A DNA stretch of 8,047 nucleotides from an uncultured Mucilaginibacter sp. (GTDB lineage: Bacteria; Bacteroidota; Bacteroidia; Sphingobacteriales; Sphingobacteriaceae). This document shows positions 1-7,420 of this stretch, piece after piece. Made by a program: the position numbers and the translations under genes. The notes under the pieces were generated by a model. It was not told where the DNA came from and did no database searches. It saw nothing but the letters and a program-made list of their open reading frames with translations. Position 1 is the first letter of the stretch. Each line of letters starts with the position of its first letter. The stretch spans positions 1 through 8,047 of the forward strand of contig CAISKH010000560.1 in the NCBI GenBank assembly GCA_903885865.1, given 5' to 3'.

Positions 1-414
1 ATAGTAAAAGATAAGCTTTACGCCGTTGGCGGGCGCAATACCAGTTTGCATGATGCGAATAATTTTATGTCCTTTTTTGATAAGGTAGTGCTGGATGTTG
101 ATTGTTATGATTTTAAAACGGGCAAATGGAGCACACTTGCCGCAAAACTGCCGTTAGGAACCGGCGGGGGCACCTGTGTAAACCTTGAAGATAAAATATT
201 CTACACAGGTGGCGAGCGTGCCACAGCTACAAAACCTAATGGCCCGCAGAAGGATGTATTTTACCTTGACCCTGAAATTAGCAATGAATGGACCGCAGCC
301 CCAAGCCTGAATAAAGCAAGAAACGGCGTTGGCGGTGCTGTATTGAACCACCGTATTTATATTGCCGGTGGCACGGGCGGCGATGTTGGATTAGAGGTTT
401 TTAGTTTTAAGTGA
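1..414 (+). CDS. Kelch-repeat beta-propeller protein, C-terminal fragment
   Basis: The reading frame is open from base 1 to the TGA at 412-414, so the true start lies left of the window. The first in-frame start-like codon (TTG at 46) sits inside a repeat (KLYAVGGRNTSLHD) and is not the real start. About 137 residues are visible. They carry the Kelch signature several times: a short hydrophobic strand, a Gly-Gly doublet, then an aromatic or Trp strand. Examples are KLYAVGGRN, KIFYTGGERA and RIYIAGGTGG, with GKWSTLAAKLP and NEWTAAPSLNKAR as the linking strands. This matches roughly the last two to three blades of a propeller. Kelch propellers bind proteins or carbohydrates, and some are enzymes (galactose oxidase, sialic acid mutarotase). 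Nothing visible decides between these. The gene converges on the S41 protease gene, with a hairpin between them. Export is plausible for a Bacteroidota Kelch protein, but the N-terminus is not visible. Confidence 0.8.
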   Translation: MVKDKLYAVGGRNTSLHDANNFMSFFDKVVLDVDCYDFKTGKWSTLAAKLPLGTGGGTCVNLEDKIFYTGGERATATKPNGPQKDVFYLDPEISNEWTAAPSLNKARNGVGGAVLNHRIYIAGGTGGDVGLEVFSFK

Positions 415-419
415 TATTA

Positions 420-464
420 AGACTTACGAAGTTTTTTAAACTTCGTAAGTCTGTATCTTTTTTT
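420..464 (+). terminator. Perfect 15-bp stem-loop with T7 run between convergent genes
   Basis: Bases 420-434 and 438-452 are exact reverse complements (AGACTTACGAAGTTT / AAACTTCGTAAGTCT), leaving a 3-base TTT loop. Five bases follow, then T7 at 458-464. On the + strand this resembles a rho-independent terminator for the Kelch gene, whose stop is 5 bases upstream. The gap between stem and T run is longer than ideal. On the - strand no T run follows the stem, although the hairpin lies directly beyond the protease stop codon and could still slow or protect that transcript. The T run overlaps the protease stop codon (463-465). The stem is AT-rich and unusually perfect, so it may instead be a copy of a dispersed palindromic repeat. 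Confidence 0.7.
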
Positions 465-2628
465 AAAACTTAGTGTTCGTTGCAGGGGTACTGCCAATTC
501 GGGTAACTTTATTGTCGATATTAATATAATCTACCAATATTTGCCCTGCTTCTATCTTTAACGCGTCAAGATCTTCATTTTTTGGTTTTGTTTCACCCTT
601 CTTTAAAGGTTTATGGCCAAGGGCCACGCGCAAAGTGTTTTCACGGTCCAATGATCTTTGCTCATCTTCATCACGTTGTTTTTTTAGCAACAGCTCGTTC
701 AGATTAACCGTTTTTTCTGCTTCACTCTTTTTATATGCAGCAATTTCTTCTAATAAGGCTTTATAACTCGGGCTGGTGCTCATGCGCTGCTCATGTAATT
801 TGGTTAACTGGGGTATTACAGGTGTAAAATTACCAACTTTGGTATAATCACTTTTGGCAATAACATCAAATGGCAGGGCCGAGGGGTCAGTATCTTCGCC
901 GTATTTATCTAAAGGAATTATTGACGGGAATTTTATGTCAGGTATAACACCTTTATGTTGGGTTGAATTTCCGCTGACGCGGTAAAATTTAGCAATGGTT
1001 AAATTTAACTGACCAAACTGGCTTACGCTACCGGTAGATGTAACTTTGGTGCCTGGCTTTCCGCCGCTGGCCAGTAAGTTTAATTTATCAACTATTGAGG
1101 GGGTGATATATCTATCCAGGTCAATTTCGCTTTGTACAGTGCCTTTGCCATAAGTTTGGCTGCCAATAATTAATCCGCGTCCATAATCCTGTATGGCTCC
1201 TGCAAAAATTTCGGATGCTGAGGCGCTAAAGCGGTCGACCAGCACAGCCATGGGCCCGGTATAAGCGATTGACGGATCTTCGTCCTTATCAACCTCCACA
1301 TCATTGTGGGTATCCCTAACCTGTACTACAGGGCCCGATTTAATAAATAAACCGGTGAGGGAAATAGCTTCGCTAAGCGACCCGCCGCCATTTTCGCGCA
1401 AGTCAATTACTATACCATCAACATTTGCACGTTTAAGGGTATCTAAAATAAGCTTCATGTCGCGGGTAATGCTTTCGGCGTTGGGGTCGCCTGCTCTTAA
1501 CGCCGTAAAATCAGCATAAAATGCCGGAACATTAATTATCCCGATCTTTAAAGTTTTGCCATTGCTGTTATAGGTTTTTATTTCTTCTTTTGCCAATTGA
1601 TCTTTCAATACTATTTTTTCCCGTACAATTTCAACAAGATTTGGTTTATCGGCTACGGTTTTGCTTTGCGGAAGCAGCTTAAGCCTCACTGTAGTTCCCT
1701 TGGTGCCGCGTATTAATTTTATAGCATTATCAATGCGCCAGCCAATAATATCCTGGAATTCGCCGTCTTTACCCTGTGCAACTGCCAATATCCTGTCGCC
1801 ATTATTAATTTGGTGACTTTTATCTGCCGGGCCGCCCGCAACCAGCGAAGCAATGGTTATATATTCATTCTTAGTTTCGAGTGTAGCCCCTATGCCTTCT
1901 AACGACTTTGACATTTCCATATTAAATTGCGCGGCATGAAAAGGGTCGAAGTAATTTGTATGGGGGTCAATGGCATCGCTAAAATCATCCATAAATATTT
2001 GAAAAACATCATTGGTATTTAACTTGCTGTCCTGCAGCAACAGGTCCTGGTACCTTTTTTTAAGTTTTTCTTTGTTCTTAGCCATATCCGCATCGGCCAG
2101 TTTTAGGTTGAGCAGGTCGTATTTTACACGCTTGGCCCACTCGGTATTCATTTCGCTTTCTGAAGCGATCCATGGCAGTTCAGAACGGTCATAGGTAAAT
2201 GATTCCTTTTGGGTGAAATCAAAATCTTTATCTAAAAGAGCTATTGAATATTTTATCCGGTCTTCGTACCGTTTTTGGTACACGTTCCATATATAATAAA
2301 CATCATTCAGGTTGCTGTTCTTTATATCGTCACTCAATGAATTTTTATACCTGTCGAAATCCTTAATATCCGATGCAAGCAAGTAGGTATGGTTCGCATC
2401 CAGACTTTTAATATAATGGTTATATATTATTGCCGACAAAGAATCATTCAGGTTAACTTTTTTATAGTTAAATTTTGAAATAAAATCAGCTACTGTTTTG
2501 CAAATAATTCTTTGCTGTTCAGTTGGTTCTAAATTATTTGAACCGGGTACTTTAACCGGTTTGGGCGGGGCCGCATTGCAGGCCAGTGCAGCACCAAGTG
2601 CAAGCACAAAATAAAATTTCTTAAACAT
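463..2628 (-). CDS. prc: Tail-specific (C-terminal processing) periplasmic serine protease, S41 family, Tsp/Prc type
   Basis: This Tsp/Prc-like protease degrades or trims envelope proteins from their C-termini. I prefer the ATG at 2628-2626 (721 aa), because it begins an evident Sec signal, MFKKFYFVLALGAALACNA, probably cleaved near ALA/CNA or CNA/APP. Upstream in-frame starts exist at 2667 (ATG) and 2670 (TTG, 735 aa), but they place a polar stretch before the signal. In 735-aa numbering: Tsp N-terminal helical domain about 50-240 with IDPHTNYFDP; PDZ about 255-335 (GIGATLE, GPADKSHQINNGDRI); S41 core about 370-580 with DLRENGGGSL, then VDRFSASASEIF and YGKGTVQ. The nucleophile should be Ser484 and the general base Lys509, keeping the 25-residue spacing of E. 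coli Tsp. KFYRVSGNSTQHKGVIPDI is another Tsp hallmark. A charged C-terminal DUF3340-like region spans about 590-720. Length is close to E. coli Prc (682 aa). No lipobox is convincing. It is separated from the upstream TPR gene by about 200 bp, so it is probably transcribed on its own. Confidence 0.95.
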   Translation of the reverse strand: MFKKFYFVLALGAALACNAAPPKPVKVPGSNNLEPTEQQRIICKTVADFISKFNYKKVNLNDSLSAIIYNHYIKSLDANHTYLLASDIKDFDRYKNSLSDDIKNSNLNDVYYIWNVYQKRYEDRIKYSIALLDKDFDFTQKESFTYDRSELPWIASESEMNTEWAKRVKYDLLNLKLADADMAKNKEKLKKRYQDLLLQDSKLNTNDVFQIFMDDFSDAIDPHTNYFDPFHAAQFNMEMSKSLEGIGATLETKNEYITIASLVAGGPADKSHQINNGDRILAVAQGKDGEFQDIIGWRIDNAIKLIRGTKGTTVRLKLLPQSKTVADKPNLVEIVREKIVLKDQLAKEEIKTYNSNGKTLKIGIINVPAFYADFTALRAGDPNAESITRDMKLILDTLKRANVDGIVIDLRENGGGSLSEAISLTGLFIKSGPVVQVRDTHNDVEVDKDEDPSIAYTGPMAVLVDRFSASASEIFAGAIQDYGRGLIIGSQTYGKGTVQSEIDLDRYITPSIVDKLNLLASGGKPGTKVTSTGSVSQFGQLNLTIAKFYRVSGNSTQHKGVIPDIKFPSIIPLDKYGEDTDPSALPFDVIAKSDYTKVGNFTPVIPQLTKLHEQRMSTSPSYKALLEEIAAYKKSEAEKTVNLNELLLKKQRDEDEQRSLDRENTLRVALGHKPLKKGETKPKNEDLDALKIEAGQILVDYINIDNKVTRIGSTPATNTKF

Positions 2629-2828
2629 ATTTTTTACTAACGTTAAATCCGGTGTTTTAATGTACATCAATACTTGTGCCTGTTATTAATTTGCTAATGT
2701 AAATAAAAAAGAAACAGTTAAAATTCTTGCCTCTTGCTATAAGACTAATAACAAGTAACAATATTACAATAATGTTTTACAGTTTTAATAAGCCCGAAGG
2801 TATTTTACGGTAATCTTATAAATGGAGG
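2629..2828. other. Intergenic spacer upstream of the protease gene
   Basis: This AT-rich spacer lies between the stop of the TPR-like gene and the preferred start of the protease. It should hold the protease promoter. The best - strand match to the Bacteroidota -7 element TAnnTTTG is TACATTAG (one mismatch, about 2694-2701), without a convincing TTTG at the -33 distance. Just after the TPR gene stop there is only a weak interrupted stem (ATAAG..CCG / CGG..CTTAT, within about 2785-2820) with no T run, so I do not call a terminator. No Shine-Dalgarno-like purine run precedes the ATG at 2628; the leader ends in TAAAAAAT, as is common in this phylum. Confidence 0.4.
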
Positions 2829-3467
2829 CTAATTTGTAGCTGTTTTGCTGTTAGCTATCTCTACTTCATCGGCATAATGTATGTCAGCTTTTGCAACTGC
2901 TATCTTATTAGTTTGCAAGTATTTTATTTTTTTATCAATTTCTGCCAGATCGGTTTGCGTGCCTTTCGCGCTTGCTATTTCCCGCGCTTCCTGCAGGTCA
3001 AGCTGCGCTAATGCAGGCTCGCCTATTTTAGCCTTTATATCGGCCAGGGATAATAAGTTCGACAGCGTATGTTTAGTATCGTCCTCCTGGCGCGAAATGG
3101 CGTTGCTTTGCAATAAATACCACTTAGCTTCCGAAAACCTGTTCTGCAATATGTAAAACGCAGCCAGATCGCTAAAATTGTAACTCGCCAGGTTATATAT
3201 CCTGAAACGCATATTATGTTTTGCTTCGGCCAGCATTGTCTCTTCGGTTACGCCCAGCAGGTAAATGCTACGGGGTAATTGCAGGTCATGTATATCCTGG
3301 TCATGATTGTTTACTATAGTTGTAACTATTATTGGCGAAGGGGCTTTTACTTCTTCTAATAACGGAAACCGTTCTTCCTGTGGCACTCGTTTTGGTTTGC
3401 GGTGCCAGAATTGGGCCGATGCTGTAAAACCTATTGTACAGAAGATAATAAGTAATATCGGGCGCAT
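2829..3467 (-). CDS. Exported hypothetical protein with TPR-like helical repeats
   Basis: I do not recognise this 212-aa protein as a named family. The ATG at 3467 opens a clear Sec signal peptide, MRPILLIIFCTIGFTASAQ, with a probable cut after ASA (residue 18), leaving a basic mature N-terminus (FWHRKPKRVPQEE). Residues about 40-75 are Pro/Val-rich and probably extended. Residues about 98-126 fit the TPR spacing of small and large side chains (LAAFYILQNRFSEAKWYLL), and about 138-168 fit a second repeat (LADIKAKIGEPALAQLDL). A third helix pair may follow at about 171-187. Such repeats usually mediate protein-protein contacts. The signal predicts a periplasmic or outer-membrane-associated location. 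It lies between the kinase (111 bp upstream) and the protease (about 200 bp downstream), all on the - strand. A role as a partner of either is only a guess. The C-terminal 25 residues are polar and show no anchor. Confidence 0.8.
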   Translation of the reverse strand: MRPILLIIFCTIGFTASAQFWHRKPKRVPQEERFPLLEEVKAPSPIIVTTIVNNHDQDIHDLQLPRSIYLLGVTEETMLAEAKHNMRFRIYNLASYNFSDLAAFYILQNRFSEAKWYLLQSNAISRQEDDTKHTLSNLLSLADIKAKIGEPALAQLDLQEAREIASAKGTQTDLAEIDKKIKYLQTNKIAVAKADIHYADEVEIANSKTATN

Positions 3468-3503
3468 TTAAATAGTCAACGTTTAAATTAATTAGCTAAA
3501 CGG

Positions 3504-3511
3504 CAAATATA
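3504..3511 (-). promoter_or_regulatory. Candidate Bacteroidota -7 promoter element for the TPR-like gene
   Basis: Read on the - strand, 3511-3504 is TATATTTG, an exact match to the Bacteroidota primary-sigma -7 consensus TAnnTTTG. It lies 36 bases upstream of the ATG at 3467, giving a short leader of roughly 30 nt. The nearest TTTG upstream is about 27 bases away, longer than the usual spacing of about 19-21, so the -33 half is not supported. A short consensus in AT-rich DNA can occur by chance. Confidence 0.4.
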
Positions 3512-3578
3512 ACAATATATTTTTATGGTATAGCTTAACAAACAGATGCGTAACTCTTTACAAAATGAGGCGGCAAAT

Positions 3579-6500
3579 TTAATTTTTATCAGGAACAGAT
3601 AAACTGATAAAAAATGTTGTGCCCATACCGGGAGCGGTTTCAAACCAAATTTTTCCGCCTGCATTTTCAATAGAGTTTTTTACAAATGCAAGCCCCAGCC
3701 CTGTTCCCGAACTTTTAGTGGTAAAGTTTGGCTCAAATATCTTTTCGCGCATATTCTCGGCAATGCCGTTGCCGTTATCCTTAACCATGATCAAAATGTT
3801 TTTATCATGCAGTTCGTAGTTGATCTCAATGATCCCAAACCGGCCCGGCGGCGTGGCCTCGATGGCGTTTTTTAATAAATTATTAAACGACCGCAACAAC
3901 TGGTCCTTGTCGGCACTAATAAAAAGGGGGTCTCGCGGGGCTTGAAATGAAATTTTAAAGTTCTCCGTTTGTTTAAAAATAGTTACAGCCTGGCTTATTA
4001 CCTCAAAGATATTAACCCGTTCTATATGCGTATCAGGCATTTTTGCAAATGCCGAAAACTCGGATGCTATCGAAGAAAGGCTTTCAATTTGCTCAACAAA
4101 TGAGTGGCTGAACCTTTCAAACTTCTGATCGAACTTCGGGTCTTTCTCGCGCCACGACTTCTCTAATAATTGCAACCCGAGCTTTAATGGCGTTAGCGGA
4201 TTTTTAATTTCATGGGCAACCTGTTTGGCCATTTCGCGCCAGGCACTCTCGCGTTCTGACTGCGCGAGCTTTCGCGCGCTATCCTCTAAATCGGCTATCA
4301 TGTTATTATATTCCTTTATCAGCGCGCCTATTTCATCATCGCGGTCCCATTGTATGGGTTCGTTTTTCTTACCATAGATGGTTTTGCTGAGGCTAAGTTG
4401 TATAAAGTTTAACGGGTTTGTAATTTGGCGGGCAATAAATATCGCAAAAAGCCCTATGCCTATAAAAATAAGCGCGTAAATGTTTATCATCACATTAAGT
4501 AATGAACTAATGCGTTCTTTATAATCCAGCTGGTTCGAAAAATATGGGAACTGTAAAAAAGCAAGTATTTCGCCCTTCGCGTTTCTTAACGGGGCATAAG
4601 CCGCTTTATAACTCAGGTCGCCTATTACTTCCTCATTAATATATTCCGACCGTTGCAGGCTGTTTAAATTAATATAGGCCCTTGAATTCATGCGTTTTGC
4701 AATTAAGCCATATTCGTAAATGCGGGGTTGGGTGGTAATTAGCAGGGAGCCACTGCGATCATACAAAACAAGGTCGGATGAATAAGAGGCAGCAAGCGCC
4801 TCAAAATAGGTTTGGCTCTCCTGGTTAATATGGGTAATATATTTATCATAGAATCCTTTATCGTAGAAACCGTTTTCAAAAGCCGCGGTTATCCGGATCA
4901 TTTTATCCCTGATCATATTATCCTGCTGATCCTGGTATTGAGCGCTGATAGATACATAGGTAAAAACACCCACCAATATTAAGGTTACTACCACGGCAAA
5001 CACCATCGAAAACCGAATACGTGTTTTATAAAGTATTTTACCGAGGCTTATTTTAAGCCCCCATTTTAACCGGTCGTTAGTAACGGTTAGTATTTTAATA
5101 CGGCCCCATGCCCATTTAGCCGCTACGGCTGCCATGCTAAATGTTAATAACATTAAAAAAAAGAAGGTGAATGAAGCGACCTCGTAAAACACGGTATTTT
5201 CTTCTTTGCTTACAACAATAAGATTACGGGCGCTTGGTTTATATAACATGTGGCTATATACCGTAAACGGCCTATACCAGTTAGCACTATTTGAACTGGT
5301 GGTTTTTACCGTATAGGGTTTTACCTGGCCTTTAAAATTTGTATTAACGAGACTATATACATAATTGCCGCTTTGCGACTGCAGCTTATCATCGTTATAA
5401 AACGCGTAAGAGTAGCCCTTAAAATCATCTTCCGTTTTTATTTGCCCATCGATAAGCAATTCGGGGAAATAATCGGAGGTTTGCATTGCCTTTGAACGCA
5501 GTTCGATCACAATTGAACCCAGGTATTTATCATTTTTAATAACCGGCAGTATGGCAAAATAACGTTGAACGCCAAACGATTCATTCTGACGATAAAAATA
5601 GTCGGAAACCTTAAAGGAGCTGTAAAGTACCATATCCTTAAAAGCGTCTATTGAATAGTTATCAGCAGATATAGATTGGCCCATGGTATTGAATTCATGT
5701 ATCCTGAATTCATATTTTGACAGGTACCCGTCAAAATAAAGTTTCTGAAAGCGGGTTTTTAAATAATCCTCATTGTTCCGTGCGTTGGCAAAGTAATTGG
5801 TGATTAAGGTGTCGGTAATAATTTTTCGCTCAATTTTTTTAAATATGGAGTTAGCACTTACATCGTTGGGGTTTTCCAATTTTTGTATAAGCCTCTCTCT
5901 TACATTCTTCTCTTTTATCCCCTCAAAATAACTAAGGCAAATTGACGCGGTAGCGGCGAATATCAATAATACAACTGCAAATGTAAGCGAAGTTATACGG
6001 CCGTTATTATTGCGATAGGCATAACCGCGAATAGCTATTACACCTGCGCCAAAAAAATAAAATAGCGAAAAACCGCCCTGGTGATAACTCAAAAAGACTG
6101 TGGCTATTAACGTGCATGTTAAAAGTATAATGAGCTGATGCCGTATGGGTATGGTGAGTATACTGCAAACAGTTAAAAAAGTTTCTGTTAGCAGGTAATA
6201 GATAAAAAAACTAAAGCATACCATTAATAACCCGCATATGCTAAATACCGACAGGTTAAGCACATTGGTTACATCAAAATTTATTTCAGAATGAACCGTA
6301 AGCCCGTAAAATATGTTCAGAAACAGGGTTGCTAAGCTGATCAATGTTGATACACATACCACAACAATGAGATAAGCTTTAATTTTGCCGGGGGGGCGTT
6401 TTAACAGACCGAAACGCTGTTTATATAACGCCGCAGCAAACCAGCTCAGCATAAAAATATTAACGCACAGATCGCCTAATGATGGGAAAATATTGCCTGC

Positions 6501-7343
6501 TGAATAATATTTAGGGTCGAAAATGTCGAGTTTATAGGTAAAATTGGGTAAGCCATAATACAGGTTAACAAACCTTAGCCCAACAATAAACAAGGCTAAA
6601 ACCAACAGCGATAGATATACATAACCATGATAAGCAATATAACCGCATATGCGCTGTATCAATACAAACATCACAATAAATGTTAACAGCCATATAACCA
6701 GTTCGAAATAAAAGAAACGATAGTTAACTTCGTTATTAATTATTTTTAACGAGAACAGGTAGGTATTATTTATACTGTGAACATTGTAGATGTCTTTATC
6801 GGTAAAATCAGCAAGTTCAATATTACTGTCTGTTATAAGGTCTTTGGCAAAGGTGTTTTGCAGGTATTGATTTTGTACCGCATAGTTTATTTTTACCGGG
6901 ATGAAAAAGATAACCGAAAAACCACCCTCGCTTTTTTTAATCGCCTCGTAATAGCCATTGCCATTGGGCTGTTTAAAAAACGAGTACCCCTCTTTTATGC
7001 CCGACGCACTTGCCGGTATTATTTTAACGCCGGTCCAAAATTGCAGGCTGTCTTTATTAATAAAAGTGGTTATCCAGATCTTGCGGTCATCGGTAAAATC
7101 TTTTATACACTGTAAGCCGGCCTCCCCATTTTCGGCAAGTGTTTTAAACCTGTTAAACCCGGCCGGGGTATTAATGGCGTTATTAATATACTCTTCTTTT
7201 TTATGGAGGTTATCCTCCAAAATTTTAGCTGTTTGGCTTAAATTATTTGCAGGCGTATAAGTTAAACGGACAATAATTGCCGTTAACAACAAGCTGGCAG
7301 CCAACAGGGCCAGCATTAAACGTATTTTTCCTGCGTAGCTCAA
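3579..7343 (-). CDS. Large multi-pass membrane sensor histidine kinase with NtrY-like transmitter
   Basis: This 1254-aa kinase probably autophosphorylates on His and passes phosphate to an unlinked response regulator. Segments in order: TM 7-26; extracytoplasmic domain about 27-208; about eight hydrophobic segments between 211 and 471; a second Cache/PAS-like sensor region about 480-718 (RYFAILPVIKNDKYLGSIVIE); TMs 722-742 and 777-799; a third Cache-like domain about 800-948 (SDLVLYDRSGSLLIT); TM 951-972; HAMP about 971-1023. The H box is QVAHEIKNPLTPLKL, with His1044 as acceptor and the HEIKNPLTP typical of NtrY kinases. The ATPase domain has N box NNLLKNA (Asn1155/Asn1159), G1 DNGNGI (1189-1194), F box FEPNFTTK and G2 GTGLGLAF (1213-1220). 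All catalytic boxes look intact. The start is the TTG at 7343, which gives Lys/Arg before TM1; the first ATG (7316) would begin directly in the hydrophobic helix. The protein is much longer than typical NtrY (about 750 aa). No response regulator is encoded nearby in the window. Confidence 0.93.
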   Translation of the reverse strand: MSYAGKIRLMLALLAASLLLTAIIVRLTYTPANNLSQTAKILEDNLHKKEEYINNAINTPAGFNRFKTLAENGEAGLQCIKDFTDDRKIWITTFINKDSLQFWTGVKIIPASASGIKEGYSFFKQPNGNGYYEAIKKSEGGFSVIFFIPVKINYAVQNQYLQNTFAKDLITDSNIELADFTDKDIYNVHSINNTYLFSLKIINNEVNYRFFYFELVIWLLTFIVMFVLIQRICGYIAYHGYVYLSLLVLALFIVGLRFVNLYYGLPNFTYKLDIFDPKYYSAGNIFPSLGDLCVNIFMLSWFAAALYKQRFGLLKRPPGKIKAYLIVVVCVSTLISLATLFLNIFYGLTVHSEINFDVTNVLNLSVFSICGLLMVCFSFFIYYLLTETFLTVCSILTIPIRHQLIILLTCTLIATVFLSYHQGGFSLFYFFGAGVIAIRGYAYRNNNGRITSLTFAVVLLIFAATASICLSYFEGIKEKNVRERLIQKLENPNDVSANSIFKKIERKIITDTLITNYFANARNNEDYLKTRFQKLYFDGYLSKYEFRIHEFNTMGQSISADNYSIDAFKDMVLYSSFKVSDYFYRQNESFGVQRYFAILPVIKNDKYLGSIVIELRSKAMQTSDYFPELLIDGQIKTEDDFKGYSYAFYNDDKLQSQSGNYVYSLVNTNFKGQVKPYTVKTTSSNSANWYRPFTVYSHMLYKPSARNLIVVSKEENTVFYEVASFTFFFLMLLTFSMAAVAAKWAWGRIKILTVTNDRLKWGLKISLGKILYKTRIRFSMVFAVVVTLILVGVFTYVSISAQYQDQQDNMIRDKMIRITAAFENGFYDKGFYDKYITHINQESQTYFEALAASYSSDLVLYDRSGSLLITTQPRIYEYGLIAKRMNSRAYINLNSLQRSEYINEEVIGDLSYKAAYAPLRNAKGEILAFLQFPYFSNQLDYKERISSLLNVMINIYALIFIGIGLFAIFIARQITNPLNFIQLSLSKTIYGKKNEPIQWDRDDEIGALIKEYNNMIADLEDSARKLAQSERESAWREMAKQVAHEIKNPLTPLKLGLQLLEKSWREKDPKFDQKFERFSHSFVEQIESLSSIASEFSAFAKMPDTHIERVNIFEVISQAVTIFKQTENFKISFQAPRDPLFISADKDQLLRSFNNLLKNAIEATPPGRFGIIEINYELHDKNILIMVKDNGNGIAENMREKIFEPNFTTKSSGTGLGLAFVKNSIENAGGKIWFETAPGMGTTFFISLSVPDKN
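4842..4871 (-). repeat. 15-bp tandem duplication inside the kinase gene
   Basis: On the - strand, GGTTTCTACGATAAA is followed directly by GGATTCTATGATAAA. Both encode Gly-Phe-Tyr-Asp-Lys (residues 825-829 and 830-834). The copies differ at two third-codon positions only, so the peptide repeat is exact. It lies in the third extracytoplasmic sensor domain shortly after the TM at 777-799. Confidence 0.85.
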
Positions 7344-7385
7344 ATGCTTTAAATAGATCTTTATGCTTTATGTAAACTTACAAAT

Positions 7386-7413
7386 AAAAAAAAGCCGCTT
7401 TAGTTTGCAGCTT
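7386..7413 (-). terminator. Rho-independent terminator after fabD
   Basis: Reading leftward from the fabD stop (7423-7421), the - strand shows AAGCTGC (7413-7407), an 8-base loop AAACTAAA, then GCGGCTT (7398-7392). This is a 7-bp stem with one G-U pair, running straight into T8 (7393-7386). The layout is textbook and begins eight bases after the stop codon. It should end the fabD transcript before the kinase gene, which starts only 43 bases further on. Confidence 0.8.
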
Positions 7414-7420
7414 ATAAAAA

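Noticed and set aside
2785..2820. Interrupted stem downstream of the TPR-like gene
   Set aside because: The stem has bulges and an 11-base loop with no T run. It is too weak to call a terminator.
2881..3156. 91-codon open frame on the + strand inside the TPR-like gene
   Set aside because: It is fully antisense to a convincing gene with a signal peptide, and its Ser/Ala/Cys-rich product resembles no family. It is a shadow frame.
3488..3670. 60-codon - strand frame overlapping the kinase 3' end
   Set aside because: Most of it lies within the kinase ATPase-domain coding region in another frame, with a low-complexity product. There is no sign of selection or a start signal.
6390..6396. C7 homopolymer on the coding strand of the kinase (Arg-Pro-Pro codons)
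   Set aside because: It could in principle slip and cause on/off switching, but seven bases is short, the frame is intact, and Pro-Pro in a cytoplasmic loop explains it.
6777..7260. Two overlapping + strand open frames (about 100-112 codons) opposite the kinase N-terminus
   Set aside because: They overlap each other and the kinase in antisense. Their products do not look like real proteins, and the kinase frame is clearly coding here.
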